Program-made: the position numbers and the translations under genes
Assembly (NCBI GenBank): GCA_963754445.1
Contig: CAVWFT010000002.1
Coordinates: 372,001-436,000, forward strand
Direction: 5' to 3'
Origin: Bog-473 sp963754445
Lineage (GTDB): Bacteria > Actinomycetota > Acidimicrobiia > Acidimicrobiales > RAAP-2
Length of the DNA: 64,000 bases
Notes under the pieces: generated by a model
The model's input: the letters and a program-made list of their open reading frames with translations, nothing else
The model's database searches: none
What the model was told of the DNA's origin: nothing
Shown: piece by piece, positions 7,377 to 16,440 of the stretch
Position numbering within the stretch: position 1 is the stretch's first letter
Layout: every line of letters starts with the position of its first letter

Positions 7377-9074
7377 ATGCGCTTTGGCAACCCAGTAAGT
7401 GTCCTTCATCGAAGGAGCGATCGGTCCAGACGGCGCTTCATGGCCCTGGCGGCCGGCGCGGCGATCCTCGTCGTCCCGCTCGGCGTGGCCGGACAGGCCT
7501 CGGTCGCCTCCGCCGATACGGGAACTCCGACCACGTGTACCGGTACCTCCGGTTCGCCGGGCAGCTTGGCCGGCGGCACGTATTCCACCGTCACCGTCTC
7601 CGGGGTGTGCGAGGTGAACGCCGGGCAGGTCGTCGTGACGGGTGACGTCACCGTCGACACCGGCGGGGCCCTGATCGCGGCCTTCGCCAACAACTCTGGC
7701 GGCTCCGGCACGTCCGGCATCACAGTCGGAGGCAATATCGATGTCGGCAGCGGCGCCACCCTCCTCTTGGGCTGCGAAGCATCGGCCTTCCCGTGCATCG
7801 ACGACCCCAACCAGAACGCACCCACGCTCAACTCACCCGACGCGGTGACCGGCAGTGTCGTGGCCACCAACGCCCTGGGCGTCGTGATGCACGACTCGAC
7901 GATCGGGGCCGACGTGATCCAGACCGGTGGCGGTGGCGGAACAAGCTGCACCCCGAGCGGGATCTTCGCCGTGTTCCAGTCGCCGGTCTACAGCGACTAC
8001 GAGGACAACAGCATGGGGGGCAACCTGCGGGTCACCGGGGTGACGTCGTGCTGGTTCGGTGCCCTGCGCAATACGGTCGGCGGGAGCGCCACCTTTGCCA
8101 ACGGCACGTTCGGCGATCCGGATGCCTCGGAGAACCTGACCAACACCATCTCGGGCAACCTGCTGTGCTCGAACAACTCGCCGGTCGTCGAGTACGGCGA
8201 TTCCGAAGGGTCGCCCAACGTGGTCGGTGGCTTTGCCACGGGGGAGTGCGCCTTCTCCGTGACCCAGCCCAACCCCGCTCCGTCGGGCACCCCGGCACCG
8301 ATCAGCGTCCCGTCCACGACACCGCAGGGTTACTGGTTGGCCGCCGCGGACGGTGGCATCTTCAGCTACGGCGTTCCGTTCTTCGGGTCGGCGGCCGGGC
8401 AGGCCACCCAACCAGTCGTGGGGATGGCCGCCGTGCCGGGCGGTCAGAGCTACAACATCGCTGAATCCAGCGGGACGACCTTCGCCGAAGGTCAACATGC
8501 CAGTGACTGCTTGGGACTGACGGCGAAGCTCAACAAGCCGATCGTCGGCCTCGCCGCGGCCCCCGGAGGGAACGGTTGTTGGCTGGCCGCCTCCGACGGC
8601 GGTGTGTTCGCCCTCGGTTCGAACGCCGGGTTCTACGGTTCGGCCGGATCGCTGCCACTGGTGAAGCCGGTCGTCGGCATCGCCGCGACGCCGAACAACG
8701 ACGGCTATGACATGGTCGCCTCGGACGGTGGTGTCTTCACCTACGGCCCGGGTGCCGCGTTCTACGGCTCCATGGGCGGCAAGCCCCTGAACCAGCCGGT
8801 CGTGGGTATGGCCATCGATCCCTCGACCGGTGGCTACTGGCTCGTGGCCAAGGACGGCGGCATCTTCTCGTTCAATGCGCCGTTCCTCGGCTCCATGGGA
8901 GGGCAGAAGCTGAATGCCCCGATCGTGGGCATGGCCGCCGCGCCGACCGGTGACGGGTACTACCTGGTGGCCTCGGACGGCGGCATCTTCGCCTTCGGCA
9001 CGGGTGCGCACTTCCAGGGTTCCGCCGGGAGCCTGCACCTGGTCAAGCCGATCGTCGGGATGGCCCTCGGCTAA
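7377..9074 (+). CDS. Secreted protein with six GYW-type surface repeats and a Tat-like signal
   Basis: Exported protein of 565 residues. The N-terminus contains SRRRFMALAAGAAILVV, matching the twin-arginine consensus, and an SVASA-like cleavage site near residue 45. Residues ~50-300 form a Thr/Gly/Val-rich beta domain with several Cys residues (beta-helix-like; VVVTGDVTVDTGGAL). Residues 318-565 are six tandem repeats of ~42 residues with the core GYWLVASDGGIFSFG...FYGS...PIVGMAA, a repeat common in surface proteins of Acidimicrobiia and relatives, presumably a beta-propeller-like blade. The second copy is degenerate. GAAAGG precedes the ATG; upstream in-frame codons look non-coding. A strong hairpin follows. 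A role in cell surface or adhesion is inferred. Confidence 0.8.
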   Translation: MRFGNPVSVLHRRSDRSRRRFMALAAGAAILVVPLGVAGQASVASADTGTPTTCTGTSGSPGSLAGGTYSTVTVSGVCEVNAGQVVVTGDVTVDTGGALIAAFANNSGGSGTSGITVGGNIDVGSGATLLLGCEASAFPCIDDPNQNAPTLNSPDAVTGSVVATNALGVVMHDSTIGADVIQTGGGGGTSCTPSGIFAVFQSPVYSDYEDNSMGGNLRVTGVTSCWFGALRNTVGGSATFANGTFGDPDASENLTNTISGNLLCSNNSPVVEYGDSEGSPNVVGGFATGECAFSVTQPNPAPSGTPAPISVPSTTPQGYWLAAADGGIFSYGVPFFGSAAGQATQPVVGMAAVPGGQSYNIAESSGTTFAEGQHASDCLGLTAKLNKPIVGLAAAPGGNGCWLAASDGGVFALGSNAGFYGSAGSLPLVKPVVGIAATPNNDGYDMVASDGGVFTYGPGAAFYGSMGGKPLNQPVVGMAIDPSTGGYWLVAKDGGIFSFNAPFLGSMGGQKLNAPIVGMAAAPTGDGYYLVASDGGIFAFGTGAHFQGSAGSLHLVKPIVGMALG

Positions 9075-9090
9075 GCGCCGCATGTGTGGG

Positions 9091-9125
9091 ACCGGGCCCT
9101 TGCCACTCGTTGGTGAGGGCCCGGT
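9091..9125 (+). terminator. Strong hairpin terminator
   Basis: Perfect 10-bp stem ACCGGGCCCT/AGGGCCCGGT with a 15-nt loop, 17 nt after the stop of the secreted repeat protein and followed by TTTCGCG. It also faces the end of the convergent serine hydrolase gene and could serve both. Confidence 0.75.
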
Positions 9126-9182
9126 TTCGCGTCTGCGCACGGGCGGGGGCCGCCGCCGCTCGGCGGATTCACCCGCCGAGCA

Positions 9183-10382
9183 TCAGTGCCCCAGCGCGGC
9201 GCACACCCCCAACTCGTCGATCTCCCGCAGATCGGGGAAGGCCGCTTTGTTGATCTTCTGGGTGATCTGCGCGTTGATCTGCACCACGACCGATCGGCTG
9301 CCGTCCGCCGTGGCCGCGGCGAAGTTGGTGTAGCCGAGGGTGTTGCCGGTGTGGCCGTACACGGTGCCGCACTTGGTCTGGTAGCGGAAGATGCCGAGTC
9401 CGGCGCTGTTGGTCCCGGGACCGGGGGGCTCCGAGTTCCCGGGCACGAAAGTGAACTGCGCCTGGTGCACCCACGGGCTCGTCGTGGCGCCGCGGGCGTA
9501 GGCCCGGAAGAAGGTGTTGGAATCGCCCGGCGTGGCCACGATGCCGCCCGAGGCCCAGCTCCATCCGGCCGCGAAGAACTCGCTGACGTCCGACGGTGCG
9601 TCGGGCGGGTCGAGGCCGTAGCCGTGCACGTAGGGCGTCTGCAACGCAGAACCCTCCGGAAGGCTGGTCTGGGACAGACCCAACGGTCCGAACACCCGCG
9701 ACGCCAACTCGCTCTCGTAGCTCTGACCCGTCGCCGCCTCGATCATCAGCGCCACGAGGATGTTGTCCGAGTTCGAATAGTGGTAGGCCGTTCCGGCGTC
9801 GAACAGGAGCCTGCGCTTGGCGTAGGAGAGCAGCGTGGTCGGTGGCGGGGGGTTCTGGGGGTCGGCCAGGAGCGCGTCGATGAATTTCGGCGAATCACTG
9901 AAATCCTGGATACCGCTCGTGTGCTGCAAAAGTTGGGCCAGGGTGACCGGAAGCCACTTCTTCGGCATCGTCGGCAGCCACTTGCCGACGGTGTCGCTCA
10001 ACGACAGCACGTGGTCCGACACGAGCGACAACGCGGCTGCGCCGCTGTAGGCCTTCGACATGCTGGCGATGCGGAGATGATCACCGAGTCCGATCGGCGT
10101 CGCCTGACCGACCGTCGAGGTGCCGGCGGTATAGGTCTGCTCCCAGCCGCCTTGCTGCACCACCACGATGACTCCGGGGGGACCGTCGGGGCGCGTCACG
10201 AACGCGTCGAGGGCCCGCTGCAGCTGGCCGCCGCTGCCGTGCCACGACGGAGCAGACGCTCCTGCGGCCGCTTGACCCACGAGCGGGGTCAGGAAGAGCG
10301 CCGTTCCGGCGACGACCGAGGCGAGCATGCTCGCTCGCGGCCGCCCTCGGCCTCTCCGGCCCCGGATGACCAATCCACCCAT
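9183..10382 (-). CDS. Secreted serine hydrolase (beta-lactamase / D-Ala-D-Ala carboxypeptidase family)
   Basis: Exported protein of 399 residues. The signal peptide (RGRRGRGRPRASMLASVV..., ending near GQAAAGASA) is followed by a class C beta-lactamase-like serine hydrolase domain. The catalytic motifs are visible: SMSK (SxxK nucleophile and base), YSN in TAYHYSNSDN (YxN) and HTG in YGHTGNTLG (replacing KTG). HTSGIQDF and DTVGKWLP are typical of DD-carboxypeptidase/esterase members. The ATG used has AAAGGCGGCAG upstream; a longer frame adds a charged non-conserved leader. The likely role is cleavage of peptidoglycan stem peptides or esters outside the membrane. It ends against the hairpin at 9.1 kb. 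Confidence 0.88.
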   Translation of the reverse strand: MGGLVIRGRRGRGRPRASMLASVVAGTALFLTPLVGQAAAGASAPSWHGSGGQLQRALDAFVTRPDGPPGVIVVVQQGGWEQTYTAGTSTVGQATPIGLGDHLRIASMSKAYSGAAALSLVSDHVLSLSDTVGKWLPTMPKKWLPVTLAQLLQHTSGIQDFSDSPKFIDALLADPQNPPPPTTLLSYAKRRLLFDAGTAYHYSNSDNILVALMIEAATGQSYESELASRVFGPLGLSQTSLPEGSALQTPYVHGYGLDPPDAPSDVSEFFAAGWSWASGGIVATPGDSNTFFRAYARGATTSPWVHQAQFTFVPGNSEPPGPGTNSAGLGIFRYQTKCGTVYGHTGNTLGYTNFAAATADGSRSVVVQINAQITQKINKAAFPDLREIDELGVCAALGH

Positions 10383-10628
10383 GTTCTGCCGCCTTTCGCC
10401 TCGGCCTGCCCTGGTCTTCGCCCATTCGACCAGGGCCCGACGCTGTCTGTCCGAACCCATTTCACCGAGCAGGAAATGTGCGCGAGCACCGCACTCAGAA
10501 CACTAGCCCTGCACCTCGGGCGGCTATCCGGGTCCAGCATGCGTCGTATCCGCCGCGACGCGGCGATCTATGCACCATCCATCAGCCCGAGCACAGCGAT
10601 CAGCCCGAAACCGTCTCGACGGCGCCGG

Positions 10629-10634
10629 TAGCCT
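10629..10634 (+). promoter_or_regulatory. -10 box for a probably leaderless amidase mRNA
   Basis: TAGCCT lies 7 nt before the GTG of the amidase gene, which has no Shine-Dalgarno sequence. This spacing fits transcription starting at the GTG itself. Confidence 0.5.
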
Positions 10635-10641
10635 CCATGCC

Positions 10642-12054
10642 GTGACGGGTACTCCGTGGCTGGGCGACGCCTGTTCGCTGGTCGATGCCTTCCGGTACGG
10701 GGAGCTCTCCCCGACGGAAGCGCTCGAGGGGTCACTGGCCGCGATCGGGAGCTCGTCGTTGAACGCGGTGAGCTATGTCGACGAGGAGAAGGCGCGCCAA
10801 GCCGCAGCGGAGGCCGACGTGCGACGCCCCTTCGGCGGTGTGCCCATCGGCATCAAGGAGCTCGATCCCGTCGTGGGGTGGCCGCAGACCGAGGCCTCCC
10901 TCGTCTTCAAGGACCGGGTGGCCGAGTACGACGGCACCATGACGGCACGCCTCCGGGAGGCCGGCGCCGTGCTGGTGGCCCAGACCACGGCGTCGGAGTT
11001 CGGCGGCATCAACTGCACCAACACGCGCCTGCACGGCACCACCGCGAACCCCTACGACCTGGAGCGGACTCCCGGTGGCTCGTCGGGGGGTTCGGCGGCG
11101 GCGGTCGCCGGCGGCCTGCTGCCGATCTGCAGCGGTGGTGACGGCGGCGGGTCGATCCGCATCCCGGCTGGCTTCACCGGCCTGTTCGGCCTCAAGGCGA
11201 CGTTCGGGCGCATCCCCAAGGGTCCACGCACGGAGATCGAGCCGCTGACCACCGTGTTCGGTTGCGTCTCCCGCTCGGTCCGCGACACCGCCCGCTGGTT
11301 CGACGCCTGCAACGGGGCGGACGAATTCGACCCGTTCTCGCTCCCCCGGGTCCAGGGCTGGGAGGCCGGGCTCGGTCGTCAGGACGTCAGAGCCATGAAG
11401 GCGGTCGTCAGCGCCGACCTGGGCGCCGCCTTCGTCTCCTCGGCTGTCCGGGAGAAGGTCGAGAGCGCCGCCCATGCCCTGATCAAGGATGCCGAGCTCG
11501 AGCGGGTCGATGTGCCGATCTCACTGCTCCGGGGCGGTCTCGAGTGGGCCATCGCCGGGACGTCGAGCCTGTTGGTCGGACTCGGTGACCGCTACCCGGA
11601 CTGCGAGGCGGACTTCACACCCGAGATCATGCTGGCCACCAACATCGCCACCAACCACTTCACCATCGACACGGCGAAGAACATCGAGGCCTTTCGCCGC
11701 TCCATGATCGTGCGGATGGCGGAGATCTTCGAAGAGGCGGACTTCATCATCTGCGCCACCAATCCCGACGTCGCCTTCGGGGCCCAGGGTCCCATGCCGA
11801 CCGTGGTCGACGGCGTGGACCTCGTGGCCGAGCTGGGCTTCGAGGCGGCGCTCGGCAACAACGGCGCCCTGACCATCCCGGCCAACACCACCGGGCACCC
11901 GGCGGTCGCCGTCCCGATCGGCACGGTCGAGGGACTGCCCGTGTCGATGCAGATCATCGGTCGGCGCCATGCCGAACAGCTGCTCCTCGAGTTGGCCCAT
12001 GTCGTCGAGCTCGAACGGCCCTGGCCTTTGGTGGCTCCGGGCGCCCCTCTCTGA
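10642..12054 (+). CDS. Amidase (amidase-signature family)
   Basis: A 470-residue amidase-signature enzyme, normal length for the family. The Ser-cisSer-Lys triad is recognisable: Lys in GVPIGIKELD, the Gly/Ser-rich stretch TPGGSSGGSAAAVAGG with the cis-Ser, and the nucleophile Ser in GGDGGGSIRIPA, followed by GLFGLKATFGRIP. NTTGHPAVAVPIG near the C-terminus is also family-typical. It hydrolyses an amide (or aryl amide or carbamate) to acid plus amine; the substrate is not predictable, and members include nylon-oligomer and indoleacetamide hydrolases. The start is a GTG right behind a TANNNT box, so it is likely leaderless. No partner subunit of GatCAB type is adjacent, which argues against tRNA amidation. 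Confidence 0.88.
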   Translation: MTGTPWLGDACSLVDAFRYGELSPTEALEGSLAAIGSSSLNAVSYVDEEKARQAAAEADVRRPFGGVPIGIKELDPVVGWPQTEASLVFKDRVAEYDGTMTARLREAGAVLVAQTTASEFGGINCTNTRLHGTTANPYDLERTPGGSSGGSAAAVAGGLLPICSGGDGGGSIRIPAGFTGLFGLKATFGRIPKGPRTEIEPLTTVFGCVSRSVRDTARWFDACNGADEFDPFSLPRVQGWEAGLGRQDVRAMKAVVSADLGAAFVSSAVREKVESAAHALIKDAELERVDVPISLLRGGLEWAIAGTSSLLVGLGDRYPDCEADFTPEIMLATNIATNHFTIDTAKNIEAFRRSMIVRMAEIFEEADFIICATNPDVAFGAQGPMPTVVDGVDLVAELGFEAALGNNGALTIPANTTGHPAVAVPIGTVEGLPVSMQIIGRRHAEQLLLELAHVVELERPWPLVAPGAPL

Positions 12055-12728
12055 ACGCCACACGCTCGTCGACCCCCCAAGAGGCAACTGCGGCCCAGAG
12101 GCAACTGCGCCACGAGCACGGCACGCGTCACCGCCCCCGCGACACGTGGAGAGCCGACGACAGACGTGAACGTTTCATTGCGCGTGAAGCCACTCTTGGA
12201 CGGGTGGATCCGTACCGGCGCGCCGGCAAAAAACAACGTCGTCAACTGATCCACAAATCCCGCACAAAGACGCTTAAGGAAAGTGACCTGGAAATCTTCG
12301 AGGGATAAGGTCCGCAGCAACACCCTGAGGCGGATTTGGCGATCGGAGACACAGGGATGCGCTCAGTTATCCGACGCGTCGGACAGTCATGACGCGTGCA
12401 CGAAGAGACCATGGACACCCGACGACTGCGTGGGGTGCCGTGTCGCCCGCGAAAGGCATTTTGATACCGAGCGCATTGGACGTCGATCCGGCGAGCGCCG
12501 ACCCGGAAGGAATCGTCGGCTCTCCCGACGCGTTCACAGGCGATGCCAACCTGTCGCTCGGAGGCGAACCGGGTCATCGGCAGTCGGACGCGACCTACCT
12601 CGAGTCCGGAAATAGCATCAGGAGCGCAAACACCTTCGTCACCAGGCGCTTTCGGGGCAGGTCCACTGCCGCTGCAGCCTCTTCTGTCATTCGGCAGAAC
12701 AGGCGTTTGGCGTAGCCTGGGCGCCCAA
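12055..12728. other. 674-nt intergenic region without a convincing gene
   Basis: No frame here shows a recognisable protein. The base composition is visibly more AT-rich than the flanks (runs such as AAAAAACAACG and CTTAAGGAAAG). A 13-bp direct repeat AGAGGCAACTGCG occurs at 12080-12092 and 12097-12109. The right end contains the -10 box of the next gene. Short frames on both strands are interpreted as chance. Confidence 0.4.
12713..12718 (+). promoter_or_regulatory. -10 box before the DUF4268 gene
   Basis: TAGCCT ends 10 nt before the ATG of the nuclease-like gene. No ribosome-binding site intervenes, consistent with a very short or absent leader. Confidence 0.45.
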
Positions 12729-14240
12729 ATGGCGGAAGATCTCCTCTTCACTGTCGCGGGCTCGGTGGCGATGCCTGCCCAGATGATCTCGCTCGAGGAG
12801 GCGGGACTCGAAGAGCGCGCCGATCTGCAGGAATGGGTCCTGGCCAACCCCGAGATCCTGGGCTCATCGGTGAAGATCATCAGCTTCGACGTCGACCGCC
12901 AGTGGGCCACACCCGGCGTGCCCCAGGACCGGCTCGGCATCCTCGGCCTGGGGACCGACGGCCGCCTCGTGATCGCCGAGCTCAAGCACGGCCGGACGCC
13001 CGACACCGACGTCACCGCCATCAAGTACGCCGCCATGGCCAGCCGGGTCGTCCCCGAGCTGCTGGCCGAGCAGTACGCCCGCATGCACAGTGCCCGGCAC
13101 CAGACCATGACGGCCGATGAGGCGCTGGCCGAGCTCCAGGCCCACGCGTCCGACATGAACCAGGAGACCCTGCGCAAGCCCCGCATCGTGTTGCTGGCCC
13201 GCAACTTCTCCCCCGTCGTCACCGCCAGCGTCGTCTGGCTCACCGAGATGGGGCTCGACATCTCGCTCGTCCAGATCAGCGCCTTCCGCTCCTACGTCTA
13301 CGGCCCCGGCGGCAGCGACAACGTCCCGATGATCTCGGTCAGCCAGCTCTACCCGCTGCGCGACGTGGAGGAATTCACCATCAGCCCCGAGCGCCAGCTG
13401 GCCCGCGAGCTCGAGGACCAGAAGAAGCGGGTGCAGGACGCCGGCACGGTGCGCCGCCTGGTCAGCGCCGAGTCCGTGGCCGAGGGCACCATCTTCACCC
13501 TGCATCCCCGGGGCGATCTCAGCCACGATCTGCGGGTCCAGCTCGACGACTGGCTGCACGCCGATCCGGTGCGCCGCACCGCACACTGGCAGAACCGCAT
13601 CAACGCCCCGCTGGTCTGGGACGCCGACAAGGCCTCCTACACGCCGTCGGGCCTCATCCGGCACGTCGTCGAGCTGGCGACCGGTGTCTCCCGCGACTTC
13701 TTCGGCACCCAGTGGTGGCGCGACCCCTCGGGCTGGACCCTGACCGAGCTGGCCGGCCCGCTCAGCGGCGGCAAGGGCGCCCTCTACCGGGAGTTCTGGT
13801 CCCGCTGGCTCGACCGCATCCGCGTCGAGCACGCGCACTGGACCCAGATGTCGACACTGCCCGCCCAGAGCTGGATCACCCTGCCCTCGCCGATCAAGGG
13901 GACGCACTACGGGCTGAGCTTCTCCGCCGGCGGCCGCATCCGCTCGGAGCTCTACATCGACACGGGAAACCAGGAGGCGTCGCTGGCCCAGTTCCAGCAA
14001 CTGCACCAGCAGGCCGACCTCATCGAGAACGTCTACGGATCCGAGCTCTCGTGGGAGAAGCTGCCCGACCGCTTCGCCTGCCGCATCGCCGACTACTCCA
14101 TGGGCGACGTCACCAAGGTCGAGGACCACGAGGCCTACATCAGCTGGATGATCGCCTCGCAGGAACGTCTGCGTGAGGCCATCAACTCGGCCATGGGCAG
14201 CGAACCCGCACCCGACAACGGGACGTCGACGCGCCGCTGA
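12729..14240 (+). CDS. PD-(D/E)XK nuclease-like protein with C-terminal DUF4268 domain
   Basis: A 503-residue cytoplasmic protein. The N-terminal ~230 residues resemble the restriction-endonuclease fold seen in NucS-like and DUF91-like proteins: DRLGILGLGTDGRLVIAELKHGRT supplies the D...ExK active-site pattern, and a VLLARNFSP strand follows. Residues ~330-490 match the DUF4268 pattern (YREFWSRWLDRIRVEH, SAGGRIRSELYID, WEKLPDRFACRIADY). Such proteins occur alone or beside methyltransferases and are suspected DNA nucleases in defence or repair. No methyltransferase or helicase is adjacent; the next genes are a coiled-coil protein and Ku. The ATG is placed just after a TAGCCT -10 box. The catalytic role is inferred, not shown. 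Confidence 0.78.
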   Translation: MAEDLLFTVAGSVAMPAQMISLEEAGLEERADLQEWVLANPEILGSSVKIISFDVDRQWATPGVPQDRLGILGLGTDGRLVIAELKHGRTPDTDVTAIKYAAMASRVVPELLAEQYARMHSARHQTMTADEALAELQAHASDMNQETLRKPRIVLLARNFSPVVTASVVWLTEMGLDISLVQISAFRSYVYGPGGSDNVPMISVSQLYPLRDVEEFTISPERQLARELEDQKKRVQDAGTVRRLVSAESVAEGTIFTLHPRGDLSHDLRVQLDDWLHADPVRRTAHWQNRINAPLVWDADKASYTPSGLIRHVVELATGVSRDFFGTQWWRDPSGWTLTELAGPLSGGKGALYREFWSRWLDRIRVEHAHWTQMSTLPAQSWITLPSPIKGTHYGLSFSAGGRIRSELYIDTGNQEASLAQFQQLHQQADLIENVYGSELSWEKLPDRFACRIADYSMGDVTKVEDHEAYISWMIASQERLREAINSAMGSEPAPDNGTSTRR

Positions 14241-14485
14241 GCCCTACGCCTCTGGCCGCCGCCGGTCATCGGCCAGGCGCCATCACCGCTCCACATGGCG
14301 TCGCCCCACCCTCACGTCGTTGCCCGCCGGACCTCCGGCCATCTCGTCTTGGGTGTACCCGGCCGATGGGGCAAGAACCCCCTGTGCCCGTTGGCGGCCC
14401 CTTCGGTCGGACCAGCGGAGCGGGGCTTTGTGACGGCGAACCGAGGCCTCCCGGGACAGACATGACATGAAGGACCGGCGACTCC

Positions 14486-14491
14486 TATCGT
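14486..14491 (+). promoter_or_regulatory. -10 box before the coiled-coil/Ku pair
   Basis: TATCGT lies 9 nt before the GTG of the coiled-coil gene, without a Shine-Dalgarno sequence between. It is a candidate promoter for a leaderless transcript that may continue into Ku. Confidence 0.4.
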
Positions 14492-14500
14492 CGTGGACCT

Positions 14501-15364
14501 GTGAGTGCCAGACCTGCGGCGAAGCGCTCGGACGGCGATTCCCCGGCGAGCATCGACGAGGTGACCGACGAGCTGTACGGCACGGTGTTGGCCGAATTCA
14601 TCGCCACCCGTGCACGGCACGAGAAGCAGGCACGACAGTCCGACGACCGGGAGCTGGCCACGAACATCCGCGCCTTGGCCAAACCGAGCGCAGCTGCGTG
14701 GCTGGCCAACCAGCTGGCCCGGGAACGACCACAGGATGTGCGCCAGTTGGTCGCGCTCGGCGCCGAGCTGCGCGACGCGACCGAGCGCTTGGCCGGCGAC
14801 GAGCTGCGTCAGCTGTCTCGCCGGCAGCACGACATCGTGTCGGCCTTGGTGCAGGAAGCCAAGGAGCTCGCCGGCACGACGGGCCAGCCCATCAGCGAGA
14901 CCGCGGTCCATGGACTCGAGGACACGCTCCATGCGGCCTTGTCCGACGAACAGGCCGGGCAACAGTTGCTCGCCGGCCGGCTCACCGAAGCAATTCGTCG
15001 CAGTGGGTTCGGTGACACCATCAGCCCGGACTCCGTCGCGCCGGCGCGAAAGAGGCCAGAGGCCTCACCACGGCGACCGGCCACGACACGGAACACTCCC
15101 CGTGTCGAAGGTGACCGGTCCAGTGCTCGGCGTGCGCTCAGAGAGGCGACCAAGGCCCGGGACGATGCCCGAACACACTCGGCCGAAGCGGACCGAGACG
15201 CCGAGGCGGCGGCGGACAACGTCCAGCAGCTGCGTCGCGAGCTCGCTCGGGCCACGGCAGCAGCGTCCGAGGCGACGCAACGACGACGCGCACTGGCCAC
15301 CGCCTTGCGACGGGCCGAACGCGCCGTCACGAGCGCCGAGCGCCGCATTGCCGAGAGCCCGTGA
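14501..15364 (+). CDS. Helical/coiled-coil protein of unknown function, upstream of Ku
   Basis: A 287-residue soluble, highly helical protein. Residues ~20-150 contain EFIATRARHEKQAR and RALAKPSAAAWLANQLARER, a conserved pattern in uncharacterised actinobacterial proteins. The last ~80 residues are Ala/Arg/Glu heptad-like and should form a coiled coil (ARRALREATKARDDARTH onward). There are no catalytic motifs and no membrane segment. It lies 72 nt before Ku on the same strand, so the two may be co-expressed and it may act with DNA or chromatin; this is only a contextual guess. The GTG start follows a TANNNT box. Confidence 0.7.
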   Translation: MSARPAAKRSDGDSPASIDEVTDELYGTVLAEFIATRARHEKQARQSDDRELATNIRALAKPSAAAWLANQLARERPQDVRQLVALGAELRDATERLAGDELRQLSRRQHDIVSALVQEAKELAGTTGQPISETAVHGLEDTLHAALSDEQAGQQLLAGRLTEAIRRSGFGDTISPDSVAPARKRPEASPRRPATTRNTPRVEGDRSSARRALREATKARDDARTHSAEADRDAEAAADNVQQLRRELARATAAASEATQRRRALATALRRAERAVTSAERRIAESP

Positions 15365-15436
15365 CACGGGCCGCCGAGGGTGGTTGTCGGGGGCCAGCCT
15401 GGGTAAGCGCTGAACGACGAGAAAGGTCGGTACACC

Positions 15437-16405
15437 ATGGCGCGAGCAGTGTGGTCAGGAGTTGTCAGTTTCGGGCTGGTCAGCGTTCCCGTCGGTCTGT
15501 TCACCGCAACCGAGGAGCACGAGCCCTCGTTTCACCAGTTCGCCGACGGCACAACCGATCGCATCCGGTACAAGCGGATCAATGAGCGTACGGGCGACGA
15601 GGTCGAATACGGCGACATCGTCAAGGGCGTCAAGGTCGGGAGTCGCAAATACGTCATGGTGACCGACGAGGAGCTGGACCGGGTCGCCCCTGGCCGCTCC
15701 CGCGCCTTGGAGATCTCCAGCTTTGCCGACCTCGACCAGATCGACCCGATCTATTTCAACAAGTCGTACTACCTCGCACCGGCCGGCGCGGAGAACAAGA
15801 AGACCTACGCATTGCTCCGCGACGCCATGGCCGACACCAACCGAGCCGGTATCGCCACGTTCGTCATGCACGGAAAGCAACATCTGGCCGCCATCCGTGC
15901 CTCGGGAACGACCTTGGTCTTGGAGACGATGTTCTTCGCCGACGAAGTGCGCGATCCGAAGAAGGTGCTCGACAACCTTCCCGGAGCGACCAAATTCGGC
16001 AAGGGTGAGCTCGCCATGGCGACCCAACTGATCCGGGCCATGGACGAACCCTGGAAGCCCGGTCGCTATCGGGACACCTACACCGACCGCGTCAATGAGC
16101 TCATCGAAGCCAAGCGTCGGGGGGACGAGATCCAGCAGATCGACGAGGCACCGGAGGCGACGAATGTGGTCGATCTCTTCGATGCGCTACGAGAGTCGAT
16201 CGACTCGGCCGGGACCCGTGCCCGATCCCGGCACGGAAGAGCGAAACGACACGCGCCAGCCACGGTCACGGCGGGGTCGAGGGCGAAGACGGTCGCCAAG
16301 AAGAGCGCCGCCAAGGCCAGCACCAAGAAAGCTCCCGCCAAAAAGGCTCCGGCCAGGAGGGCGGGAGTGTCGAAGGGTCGCCAGACTCAGCGGAAGGCTT
16401 CCTGA
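15437..16405 (+). CDS. ku: Ku protein, non-homologous end joining
   Basis: Bacterial Ku homologue of 322 residues, slightly longer than the ~270-residue core because of its tail. It opens with the diagnostic MARAVWSGVVSFGLVSVPVG, continues with HQFADGTTDRIRYKR, FADLDQIDPIYFNKSYYLAP and the ring-forming core (KQHLAAIRASGTTLVLETM). It ends with a Lys/Ala-rich basic tail (AKKSAAKASTKKAPAKKAPA) like those that help bacterial Ku bind DNA and thread onto ends. Ku homodimers bind double-strand breaks and recruit the ligase LigD, which is not in this window. GAAAGG precedes the ATG. Regulation is not evident; the upstream coiled-coil gene is close enough for an operon. Confidence 0.96.
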   Translation: MARAVWSGVVSFGLVSVPVGLFTATEEHEPSFHQFADGTTDRIRYKRINERTGDEVEYGDIVKGVKVGSRKYVMVTDEELDRVAPGRSRALEISSFADLDQIDPIYFNKSYYLAPAGAENKKTYALLRDAMADTNRAGIATFVMHGKQHLAAIRASGTTLVLETMFFADEVRDPKKVLDNLPGATKFGKGELAMATQLIRAMDEPWKPGRYRDTYTDRVNELIEAKRRGDEIQQIDEAPEATNVVDLFDALRESIDSAGTRARSRHGRAKRHAPATVTAGSRAKTVAKKSAAKASTKKAPAKKAPARRAGVSKGRQTQRKAS

Positions 16406-16440
16406 ACGAGGCGTGCGCCGGTGGCACCCTCGACCGAGCC

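Noticed and set aside
12389..12715. 108-codon frame in the intergenic region before the DUF4268 gene
   Set aside because: No family resemblance, no ribosome-binding site, and it overlaps the proposed promoter.
14241..14500. GGGGCAAGAACCCC segment as a possible tRNA or RNA gene
   Set aside because: No cloverleaf, no T-loop GTTCRA and no acceptor pairing could be drawn; only a weak hairpin.
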